33,654 nt of DNA from Planctomycetota bacterium (GTDB lineage: Bacteria; Planctomycetota; Phycisphaerae; Sedimentisphaerales; Anaerohalosphaeraceae): positions 1-33,654 of the forward strand of contig DAOVVQ010000002.1 in NCBI GenBank assembly GCA_030637065.1, written 5' to 3'. The first letter of the stretch is position 1; every line of letters starts with the position of its first letter. The notes beneath the pieces are model-generated. The model had not been told where the DNA came from, did not search any database, and saw nothing but the letters and a program-made list of their open reading frames with translations. Of the stretch, positions 25,162-32,249 are shown piece by piece. The translations under genes were made by a program, and so were the position numbers.

Positions 25162-25221
25162 ATGAAAGACGATATCGCAAGTGCTAAATCAAATTTGAAA
25201 GCCTCTACAGAGCATGTCTAA
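25162..25221 (+). other. Possible 19-codon ORF or gene fragment after tRNA-Lys
   Basis: ATG at 25162 preceded by AAAGGA opens a 19-codon frame (MKDDIASAKSNLKASTEHV) that stops at TAA 25219-25221. It reads like the helical N-terminus of a longer protein, so it may be a remnant left when neighbouring DNA was replaced. It may also be meaningless. The rest of 25137-25328 shows nothing I can name. Confidence 0.25.
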
Positions 25222-25328
25222 ACCCTAAGAGGCCACAGCGTTTCGCACTGTCTTCCGCCTTCCCAGGATAGCGCAACTGTAACCGTGCCGCAATCCGATA
25301 TGACAGAGACGATCCAGAAACAGATTAG

Positions 25329-27143
25329 TCAATACTCTAACGGTGACGGACGTCCATACTTGTGGTCTTTAGTGGGTTTCTTGGCCTTGCAATAGGGATG
25401 AGCACCATCGCGGCCGTACCAGTCGAATTCAACTTTGCGCCCGTGCAAACGCCACATTCGCGGAGACGTGTTGTGCAGCCAATCCAAGGGTTCGCCCAGC
25501 GGTTGCGGTTTGGCCGCCGCGGCGAAGGCCATCTTGAGGGCATTTTGTTGCTCCCTTCCAAGGGCGGCCGGACTTGCTGATACAAATAACGGTGTTCCGC
25601 TTTCGGCCAACAGTTGTAACCATTGCTTGTTCATGGCCCAAGGTATCTGCCGGGTCAACCCAACGCAATCAGCATCGCAAAGAAAGAAAGTGCCATGTTG
25701 AGCCATGCGGAATGCAAGTGTATTAATTCCCATCTTCCGCGTGCGTTCCCATATCTTGCCGCTGGTATCATTACCTGTCCGCTGGATCTCGAAAATCCCC
25801 GCGCATAAATGCCCAATGGTGTTGCAGCCAATGATGAGCGCTTTGCCGGCAGCATGGCGTATTGTTCGATAGAGTCCCGTCACGATTTCCGCAGTCGTCT
25901 TTGATCGGTCATTGAAGGTCCAACCATCCGCCGTAAGAAATGAACCCATTTGATAACCCCAGTGCCCAAAAATATCGACCGTGCTGAAATCGTGTTTTAT
26001 CAGATCATAGCCCCAATCGACAAATCGCCGGATATCGGCGCCGATCCGTTCGAGCACCTCTGGAATCGATGGGTCCAGAACGGGATGTCGTCTTGTCATA
26101 ACCATCGTGAAACGATCATCTGGAAGGCATAGCGAAATGGGATCGGCTTTCGTGGCATCGAGCGGCCTATAGTGGATGCCCGGACGAACGCCCTGATTGC
26201 GCATCGCCGCGGACAGGCCTGGCATATCGGGGAACCGCTCATTGCCATGCTCCCAACAAGGAACGGCATCACGGTTGTTCCAGCCGCCATCGATGATCAT
26301 ATAAGGCCGGTTCCTGGCATCGGAGGCGTGCTCCGAGATGATGCGGCTGTCCTTGATAATACCTTCATGAGTATTCTTTCCATATGCATAATACCAATCA
26401 TTACCACCATACACCGGCCATTCGGGCAAACGCGGAGTTTCGCAGAGCATACGGCAAAACGCTTGCGCCGCCAAAAATGGGGATTCCCCTTCCCCGCGCC
26501 GCGTCACGACGGTCGCGGCGAGTAGTCTGCGATTGCCAAGGAGTACGCCTTGCCCGCCAGAACGCACATCCAGCCAGAGACTAATGCCTGAATCATCGAC
26601 TTGCCACCAGCACATCGCCGCCGGACCTGTCTTAACGCCGTATCCCGAAGTGTGTTCTCCCGTATAGGCTAAAAAGTAAAATGGCATCACCCGATCTGCA
26701 ATTCGGCAACGCCACTCAAGCTCGCCATAACCGCGTTCCCACTCATCTCCAAGAAAAAGGGGGTCGTCCGGAAATGCCTCGGATTGCCATCGAAGATGCA
26801 CGCGTTCCAGCGAGGTGTTCGGAGCCTCTATACTAATAGGTAATTCACCATTTGAAGGCCGGACTTCAACGAGTAAATTCGTTCCCGTCCATTTCTCAGT
26901 GTCCGCTCTGCTCAGTTCATGGAATCCTTCCTCCGTGAATGCCATTACCCGGTCGGGCGGTCGAATGATGTCGACAAAACCAGAGGCTTTACGGCTATTT
27001 TTACCACTCTTGGAATCTTTTCCGCTACCCGCCCCTGCCGCTGAGATCGCCAGGGAGGCCGTGGACGCGGAAGCCGCGAGAGTCATGAATTTACGTCTGG
27101 ATACCAACGTGTTTTGCCGATTTGAATCCGTCTGTCTTGTCAT
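25329..27143 (-). CDS. Tat-exported alpha-galactosidase-like glycoside hydrolase (GH36/GH27-type barrel)
   Basis: A 604-residue exported protein. The N-terminus has a twin-arginine signal (SRRKFMTLAASAS) and a Gly/Ser/Lys-rich spacer. Residues about 85-235 look like a beta-sandwich domain. The barrel starts at about 243 with VYGGNDWYYAYGKN and continues with YMIIDGGWNN. DLIKHDFST carries D385, in the place of the catalytic nucleophile of clan GH-D enzymes. RTGNDTSGKIW holds an Asp suited to acid/base catalysis. The C-terminal domain ends near YGRPSPLEY. AAAGGAAAC precedes the ATG. It lies 13 bases after the lipoprotein gene on the same strand, so they form an operon. The clan is reasonably supported. 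The sugar cleaved (galactose, N-acetylgalactosamine or other) is not. Confidence 0.75.
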   Translation of the reverse strand: MTRQTDSNRQNTLVSRRKFMTLAASASTASLAISAAGAGSGKDSKSGKNSRKASGFVDIIRPPDRVMAFTEEGFHELSRADTEKWTGTNLLVEVRPSNGELPISIEAPNTSLERVHLRWQSEAFPDDPLFLGDEWERGYGELEWRCRIADRVMPFYFLAYTGEHTSGYGVKTGPAAMCWWQVDDSGISLWLDVRSGGQGVLLGNRRLLAATVVTRRGEGESPFLAAQAFCRMLCETPRLPEWPVYGGNDWYYAYGKNTHEGIIKDSRIISEHASDARNRPYMIIDGGWNNRDAVPCWEHGNERFPDMPGLSAAMRNQGVRPGIHYRPLDATKADPISLCLPDDRFTMVMTRRHPVLDPSIPEVLERIGADIRRFVDWGYDLIKHDFSTVDIFGHWGYQMGSFLTADGWTFNDRSKTTAEIVTGLYRTIRHAAGKALIIGCNTIGHLCAGIFEIQRTGNDTSGKIWERTRKMGINTLAFRMAQHGTFFLCDADCVGLTRQIPWAMNKQWLQLLAESGTPLFVSASPAALGREQQNALKMAFAAAAKPQPLGEPLDWLHNTSPRMWRLHGRKVEFDWYGRDGAHPYCKAKKPTKDHKYGRPSPLEY

Positions 27144-27156
27144 TTTTTAGTTTCCT

Positions 27157-28341
27157 TTAGGGCTGTGTAGGGTGCGTAAGCAGGTAAAGCATGAGTGCGG
27201 AGGGAAAGACAGCGTGGGCGCCATCCTGTCCGAGTTCACCGGCGGGAAAGTGGCGGATCGCGGGAGCCATGATTGTTGCGGCCTTTTTCTTATCGCCATG
27301 TGCTACGAGGATGAGACCGAGTTGGAACGCTCGCTTGGGGTCCGTTTGGGGGGTGTACAGAGTCGGTGTGGCGGGTGTCGCGCGTTTGGGGCATGCCGGG
27401 CCGGTGTTCGGAGCGGTCATGGGAAATATGCATTTGATGGCGAAACCCGAGCCCTTATCGAGGGCGGCCTTGAGCGAGGCGTCCTTCGATGCGTCGGTAA
27501 AACGATGGATTTGAATAAGGGATTCCATTGTGACCATGAAGTAGCCAACGGTGTCTTTGTTGCTGGGGTCATTTCCATTGAGGCCATAGTGCCAGAAACC
27601 GTCGGGCTCCTGAGCGGGGAGGACCTGGCTGCTTACGCACCTGTCCGACTTCTGCTTGAGGCGAGCGGCAAGGGCGGGATCGATACTCTTGACACAGTCA
27701 CTGACCACAGCGGCGGCGAAAGAAACGGCTGCGGTCTTGTTTACGGACGAGGGCTTGCTGATGGGGTGCTTGGGAACGCCGGTGTTGACGTCGATGGTTG
27801 AGGCCCACCAGCCCTCTTCGTTCCAGGGGTAGCTGTCGATGACTGTGGCGATGTACCGGATGTCGTCGTCGCGACCGCCGGCCTTGTGGTAAATACGGGC
27901 CAGCGCGGCGGTATACCAGCCGAAGGCCGGCGGGCCTCCGCTGGGGAAGGCACGGCCGTCTTCGGTTTCATTTTCCTTGATGTAAATGACGCCAAACTTC
28001 ATCGCCTTCATTTTGGCAAGGACGCGGTCGGCGAGTTGAAGTGCCGCCGAACGGTAGGCCGGATCGCCCGTTAGCTCGTGCATGAATTCAAACGCCATCA
28101 ATGTCAGGCTTTCGGCGCTTTTACCCTTGAGATCGGCGACCTGGCCATCGGTATCGATGAGCAGGTCAAGGTGGTGCGTGACCGCCGATCGGAGTCGGGC
28201 GGGCAAGTCAGCAGCGGCGATCGGTTTGATGTCTGTAAAGTCGCCCGAGGGAAACTTTTTCGGCTGTTCTACCGGGGCGCAGGACGTTATGCAAAAAATC
28301 ACAATGACACAGAAGATGAATACCGATAGCCTATCAAGCAT
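27157..28341 (-). CDS. Lipoprotein with alpha-toroid-like fold, function unknown
   Basis: A 394-residue protein. It has a lipoprotein signal (hydrophobic 7-20, FCITSC with C21). The body is helical with recurring pairs such as LTLMAFEFMHELTGDPAYRS and AALARIYHKAGGRDDD. It also has aromatic loops (GPPAFGWYTAAL, NEEGWWAST, DGFWHYGLNG) and ends SALMLYLLTHP. This pattern suggests an (alpha/alpha)6 barrel as found in several polysaccharide lyases and hydrolases, but no family signature is certain. Start: ATG 28341 has AGGAG 7 bases upstream; an upstream TTG at 28359 is less likely. First gene of the minus-strand pair with the galactosidase-like gene, driven by the promoter at 28456-28484. Confidence 0.75.
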   Translation of the reverse strand: MLDRLSVFIFCVIVIFCITSCAPVEQPKKFPSGDFTDIKPIAAADLPARLRSAVTHHLDLLIDTDGQVADLKGKSAESLTLMAFEFMHELTGDPAYRSAALQLADRVLAKMKAMKFGVIYIKENETEDGRAFPSGGPPAFGWYTAALARIYHKAGGRDDDIRYIATVIDSYPWNEEGWWASTIDVNTGVPKHPISKPSSVNKTAAVSFAAAVVSDCVKSIDPALAARLKQKSDRCVSSQVLPAQEPDGFWHYGLNGNDPSNKDTVGYFMVTMESLIQIHRFTDASKDASLKAALDKGSGFAIKCIFPMTAPNTGPACPKRATPATPTLYTPQTDPKRAFQLGLILVAHGDKKKAATIMAPAIRHFPAGELGQDGAHAVFPSALMLYLLTHPTQP

Positions 28342-28455
28342 AATGAAACTCCTGCACAAACGTGAATTTTGGGGGCAGATCTAACATTATTACATTTTTC
28401 TCATACGTGTTCACAGCACGTCTCCGATCTTACCACAACCCCGCCATCGCGACTG

Positions 28456-28484
28456 ATCATAGCAAACGCAAGCCAGGATTTCAA
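28456..28484 (-). promoter_or_regulatory. Sigma70-type promoter for the minus-strand glycosidase operon
   Basis: On the minus strand TTGAAA (complement of 28479-28484) and TATGAT (complement of 28456-28461) are 17 bases apart, each with one mismatch to consensus. The transcript would carry a leader of about 108 bases before ATG 28341. Between it and the plus-strand promoter (28485-28645) I see no clear operator palindrome. Confidence 0.58.
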
Positions 28485-28645
28485 CGGATAATTTCATTGA
28501 ATCGCAAGGCTGGAGAACCCTCGGGCACTTATCCTGATTATCTAAGAGCGACTACTTCGACGCCAGGCCCAGAGCATTCGTCAAGCATAAAATGCGCAAT
28601 ATATATAACACTACACTATTGCCCGAAAAAAAATACTTAAAACGC

Positions 28646-28674
28646 TTGACTTAGCGAATTCAGGGAAATATAGT
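28646..28674 (+). promoter_or_regulatory. Sigma70-type promoter for the plus-strand lyase-like operon
   Basis: TTGACT at 28646-28651 and TATAGT at 28669-28674 are 17 bases apart, one mismatch each. The predicted start is near 28681, about 36 bases before ATG 28717. It diverges from the promoter at 28456-28484. Confidence 0.65.
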
Positions 28675-28716
28675 TGAAAAAGTCAGGTATAAGAAAGAAA
28701 CACGGGAGCACCCACG

Positions 28717-30780
28717 ATGCGAAACATGGCCTATCTAATTCTTTTAGTTTTTGTCTGCCAGATTGCGTCCATCTCCTGCTCCAATATGGAGAGCGGCACT
28801 GAAGATATACTCTTAACGGATGAATTCGGCGCCCTGAAGGTCGGGATGTTTTCCACCTTTGTAAAGGCCCACGCCGAGTATCACTACCGGCCCGACGCTG
28901 CGCCCAAGGGAAACTGGGTCGTGTCCACGCATGAAGGAGATGTGGGGAGCCAGCGTGCATGGTGGATCCTTCAGGAAAACGGCGTCAACATTATGACCCA
29001 GACCTATGACAATCCCATCATCTACTCCCACCCGATGGTGATCGCGGGAGACCCGCTGTGGAAGGATTATACCGTCGTGGTTTCTTTTGCTCCCGAGTCC
29101 ACCGAGAAACAGAGCGGTATCATGTTCCGCTATCAAAATGACCGGTGCTATTACTTCTTTGGAGTCAAGGGCGATAAAGCCATTCTCAAGATGGTCCATC
29201 ATGCCAACGCCTATCGTCAGCCCCATGAAATTGTGTTAGCGGAGAAACAGACATCCTACTCTTCGGGACAATACCTCACAGCTAAGATTACCGTTCAGGG
29301 CAATCGTATCCGTGCCGAACTGGATAATGGGACCATCCTGGAAGCCGAAGACGCCAACTATCCGACCGGAAAAATCGGATTGATGGCGGACGTTCCAACC
29401 CGATACAGATCGGTCGCGGTAACAACCACTTCTACGGGGAAAAGCCTCTTTCTGACGCAAAAGAGAGAACGCCAGGCCGAGGAGGACCGTCTCGATGCAG
29501 CCAATCCGAAAATGGTCGTCTGGAAGAAGATCCGAACGTCAAAATTTGGCGTAGGCCGAAATCTGCGATTCGGTGACCTGAACAACGACGGTGTGATCGA
29601 CGTTCTCATCGGCCAGGTGGTCAATCACGGCCCCAAGGGCTCTTACAGTGAAGTAAGCTGTTTGACGGCCATGACGTTCGACGGCGATATACTCTGGCAG
29701 ATTGGCAGGCCCGACCTTCTAAAATACTTCCTGACCAACGACGTGGGAGTGCAGATTCACGATCTCGACAACGATGGGCGAAATGAGGTTGTCTACTGCA
29801 TGAATTCGGAGATTCACATAGCTGACGGCGCAACAGGCGAAACGAAGTACAAAGCGCAGGCGCCCCTAAGCAAACCGCCGGAGGACTTTTACCCCCGTAT
29901 CCTGGGGGACTGTCTGTTCTTCTGCGATCTGCGCGGGACCGGCCACGATCGGGATATCATTATCAAAGATCGGCAGAAACACTTTTGGGCGCTTAACGAC
30001 CGCCTTGAAGTCCTGTGGGAAGGCGGCTGTGGCGACGACAGCCAGACTGGCCATTATCCTTACGCTTATGACCTGGACGGAGACGGGAAAGACGAAGTGG
30101 CTATCGGCTATGCGCTCTATGATGACGATGGAACGCAGATATGGACCCACGATGGTAAGCTCGGTCAACATGCCGACGGCGTCGCCATTGTGCCTTTCTA
30201 TCCCGACACGGAAAAGGAACCTCAGATCTTCTACGCCGCGAGCGACGAGGGATACATGCGTCTGGATCAGGAAGGAAACATTCTCAAACACCACTATATC
30301 GGACATGTGCAAAATCCGTCAGTTGCCAATTATCGTTCAGACCTGCCGGGACTCGAAACCGTCTCCATCAACTTTCACGGCAACCAGGGCATCACTACTT
30401 TTTATGACGCCGACGGCAACATCTATCACCAATTCGAACCCGTTCAGCACGGCAGCATGATGCTTCCTTTGAACTGGAACGGGGGGGACGAGGAATACTT
30501 CGTTCTTTCGGCCGATGTTGAGGAAGGAGGCGTTTACGACGGCTGGGGGCGACGCGTGATGCGATTTCCGGGAGACGGACATCCCGTCATGTGCAACGCC
30601 GTGCTCGACATTACAGGCGACGTGCGGGATGAAATTGTAGTCTGGGATCCGTATGAGATATGGGTATACACACAGGACGACAATCCCAAGAGCGGGAAAC
30701 TGTACAAGCCCGATCGCAACCCTTTGTACAACTATTCGAACTACCAGGCAACTATATCACTGCCGGGGTGGTCGAAATAG
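28717..30780 (+). CDS. Exported LamG-like plus calcium-loop propeller protein, rhamnogalacturonan-lyase-like
   Basis: A 687-residue exported protein, possibly a lipoprotein (SISC, C21; the lipobox is imperfect). Residues about 30-245 form a concanavalin-like LamG/DUF1080-type domain (YTVVVSFAPESTEKQSGIMF, YFFGVKGDKAILKMV). From about 270 a propeller carries repeated calcium loops: GDLNNDGVIDVLIG, HDLDNDGRNEVVYC and YDLDGDGKDEVAIG. The C-terminus (REEIV-like DVRDEIVVWDPYEIWVYT, then YNYSNYQATISLPGWS) resembles the end of family 11 rhamnogalacturonan lyases and related FG-GAP proteins. It could be a pectin-type lyase or a non-catalytic glycan-binding protein. It heads a plus-strand operon, followed after 67 bases by a second propeller protein. 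Confidence 0.8.
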   Translation: MRNMAYLILLVFVCQIASISCSNMESGTEDILLTDEFGALKVGMFSTFVKAHAEYHYRPDAAPKGNWVVSTHEGDVGSQRAWWILQENGVNIMTQTYDNPIIYSHPMVIAGDPLWKDYTVVVSFAPESTEKQSGIMFRYQNDRCYYFFGVKGDKAILKMVHHANAYRQPHEIVLAEKQTSYSSGQYLTAKITVQGNRIRAELDNGTILEAEDANYPTGKIGLMADVPTRYRSVAVTTTSTGKSLFLTQKRERQAEEDRLDAANPKMVVWKKIRTSKFGVGRNLRFGDLNNDGVIDVLIGQVVNHGPKGSYSEVSCLTAMTFDGDILWQIGRPDLLKYFLTNDVGVQIHDLDNDGRNEVVYCMNSEIHIADGATGETKYKAQAPLSKPPEDFYPRILGDCLFFCDLRGTGHDRDIIIKDRQKHFWALNDRLEVLWEGGCGDDSQTGHYPYAYDLDGDGKDEVAIGYALYDDDGTQIWTHDGKLGQHADGVAIVPFYPDTEKEPQIFYAASDEGYMRLDQEGNILKHHYIGHVQNPSVANYRSDLPGLETVSINFHGNQGITTFYDADGNIYHQFEPVQHGSMMLPLNWNGGDEEYFVLSADVEEGGVYDGWGRRVMRFPGDGHPVMCNAVLDITGDVRDEIVVWDPYEIWVYTQDDNPKSGKLYKPDRNPLYNYSNYQATISLPGWSK

Positions 30781-30847
30781 TACGTCGACCTCTCGGAGAA
30801 AGGAATATGTTACCATGCATAAAGGAAAATTGGATTGGAAGGTTATC

Positions 30848-32173
30848 ATGAACCGACGAGATTTTGTTCTCTCTTCGGCTGGTCTAACCGCTATGCTCTG
30901 CACGTCTGGTGTCTGGGCAGTCCAAAATACTTTTTCCAGGAAGAAGTATTATAAATTTGAGTCTTTTAACACAGACAAAACGCTCGCACCGGTTACTCGA
31001 GTCACTCCCGATGACGGATTCTACGTCCATACCTATTTCGATGTCTGTCCCTTCAGCCCCTCCGAACGTTACTATGCCGTCACGAAAATCCCATTCCAGG
31101 ACAAAATGCCCATCTTGGGCGACACTGCCCAAGTGTGCGTAATTGATCTGCAGGAGCAGACCATTCAAACGGTTTTCACGACGAAATGCTGGGGTTACCA
31201 GACCGGTGCCAATGTGAACTGGGGCTCGGCGGACCGCCACCTTTACACAAATGACGTAATTGGTGGAACAGCGGTTTGCGTGCGAATCGACCTGGAGACG
31301 GGCGAGACCAAGGCATTCGCCGGACCGCTCTATCACATCGCGCCGGATGAATCGTGTGTGATCGGCTTTCCACACGAGCTGCGCGATATCTCCCAGATTG
31401 GATACGGCGTTCCCCCGAGGAAGCCCGGCGACTTTGCCGCTCTGTCCATCGGTGCTGCAAAGGACGAGGGTATCTGGCGCACCGATTTAAAAACGGGCGA
31501 GAAAACGCTGCTTGTCAGTCTCGCCAACGTCGCAGCAAAAGTCCCCGAACCCGAGCAGAAGGAAGGCGGCACTTATTACTTCTGGCATTCCAAATTCAAT
31601 CGGCAGGGTACGCGAATCGTCCAGGTCTTGCGCTACATGCTGGAATATGGAACCTCCAGCCGAAATCCGATGGCCTTTACCTTCAACGCCGACGGAACGG
31701 ACATCCAGTACACACCGCTCTCGGACCGTGTGCCCGTGTGGGATAATGGTGGAGGTCACCCGAACTGGCATCCGGACGGCGAGAATATTTTGCGATGCCT
31801 GAGTCCCGATGGCGGCGACAGACGCTATTGCCTGTTTAGATACGACGGGTCGGATTTCAAGGTCCTCTGTCCAAAGATCAAGGCCGGCGGTCATCCAAGC
31901 ATCGAAGTTCGCGGCAAATATCTCATCACGGACGACACTCCAGTTATAGATGACATCCAGCACGTGACATTGAAACTGATCAACCTCGCGGCGGAGGAAG
32001 ATCGCGAGATATGTTCGATCCCGACCATAGACAGGCGTAATCTGGTGGATAAAGTTTTTCGGCTGGACGGTCATCCCGCCTGGAGCCGCGATTACAAAAA
32101 AGTTTCTCTCCAGGCAGCTGAGAAAGGTCGCAGGCAAATGTATGTAGTAGACTTGTCCGATTTGATTGGCTGA
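30848..32173 (+). CDS. Tat-exported WD40/TolB-like beta-propeller protein, oligogalacturonate-lyase-like
   Basis: A 441-residue exported protein. The Tat-type signal is MNRRDFVLSSAGLTAML. The mature chain is a WD40-like propeller. FDVCPFSPSERYYAVT, GANVNWGSADRHLYTND and HPNWHPDGENILRCLSPDG are typical strands ending in DG or AD turns, and HPAWSRDYKKVSLQA closes the fold. This arrangement is shared by family 22 oligogalacturonate lyases and TolB-like proteins; the histidines in HSKF, GGHPNW and GHPAW would suit a metal site, but this is tentative. Start: ATG 30848 has GGAAGG 5 bases upstream and places the twin Arg at residues 3-4. ATG 30815 with AAAGGA is an alternative. The frame stays open further upstream but only within the preceding gene. 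Confidence 0.78.
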   Translation: MNRRDFVLSSAGLTAMLCTSGVWAVQNTFSRKKYYKFESFNTDKTLAPVTRVTPDDGFYVHTYFDVCPFSPSERYYAVTKIPFQDKMPILGDTAQVCVIDLQEQTIQTVFTTKCWGYQTGANVNWGSADRHLYTNDVIGGTAVCVRIDLETGETKAFAGPLYHIAPDESCVIGFPHELRDISQIGYGVPPRKPGDFAALSIGAAKDEGIWRTDLKTGEKTLLVSLANVAAKVPEPEQKEGGTYYFWHSKFNRQGTRIVQVLRYMLEYGTSSRNPMAFTFNADGTDIQYTPLSDRVPVWDNGGGHPNWHPDGENILRCLSPDGGDRRYCLFRYDGSDFKVLCPKIKAGGHPSIEVRGKYLITDDTPVIDDIQHVTLKLINLAAEEDREICSIPTIDRRNLVDKVFRLDGHPAWSRDYKKVSLQAAEKGRRQMYVVDLSDLIG

Positions 32174-32249
32174 GAATAATATGGTGGGCAGCCTGATGAT
32201 TGTAGCAGAGTTTTAACGCAGAGATAGAAATCAAAGGAGAAAAAGTAAA

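Noticed and set aside
30653..30847. Upstream extension of the WD40-like protein
   Set aside because: It lies mostly inside the preceding gene. The Tat signal and ribosome-binding site place the start at 30848.
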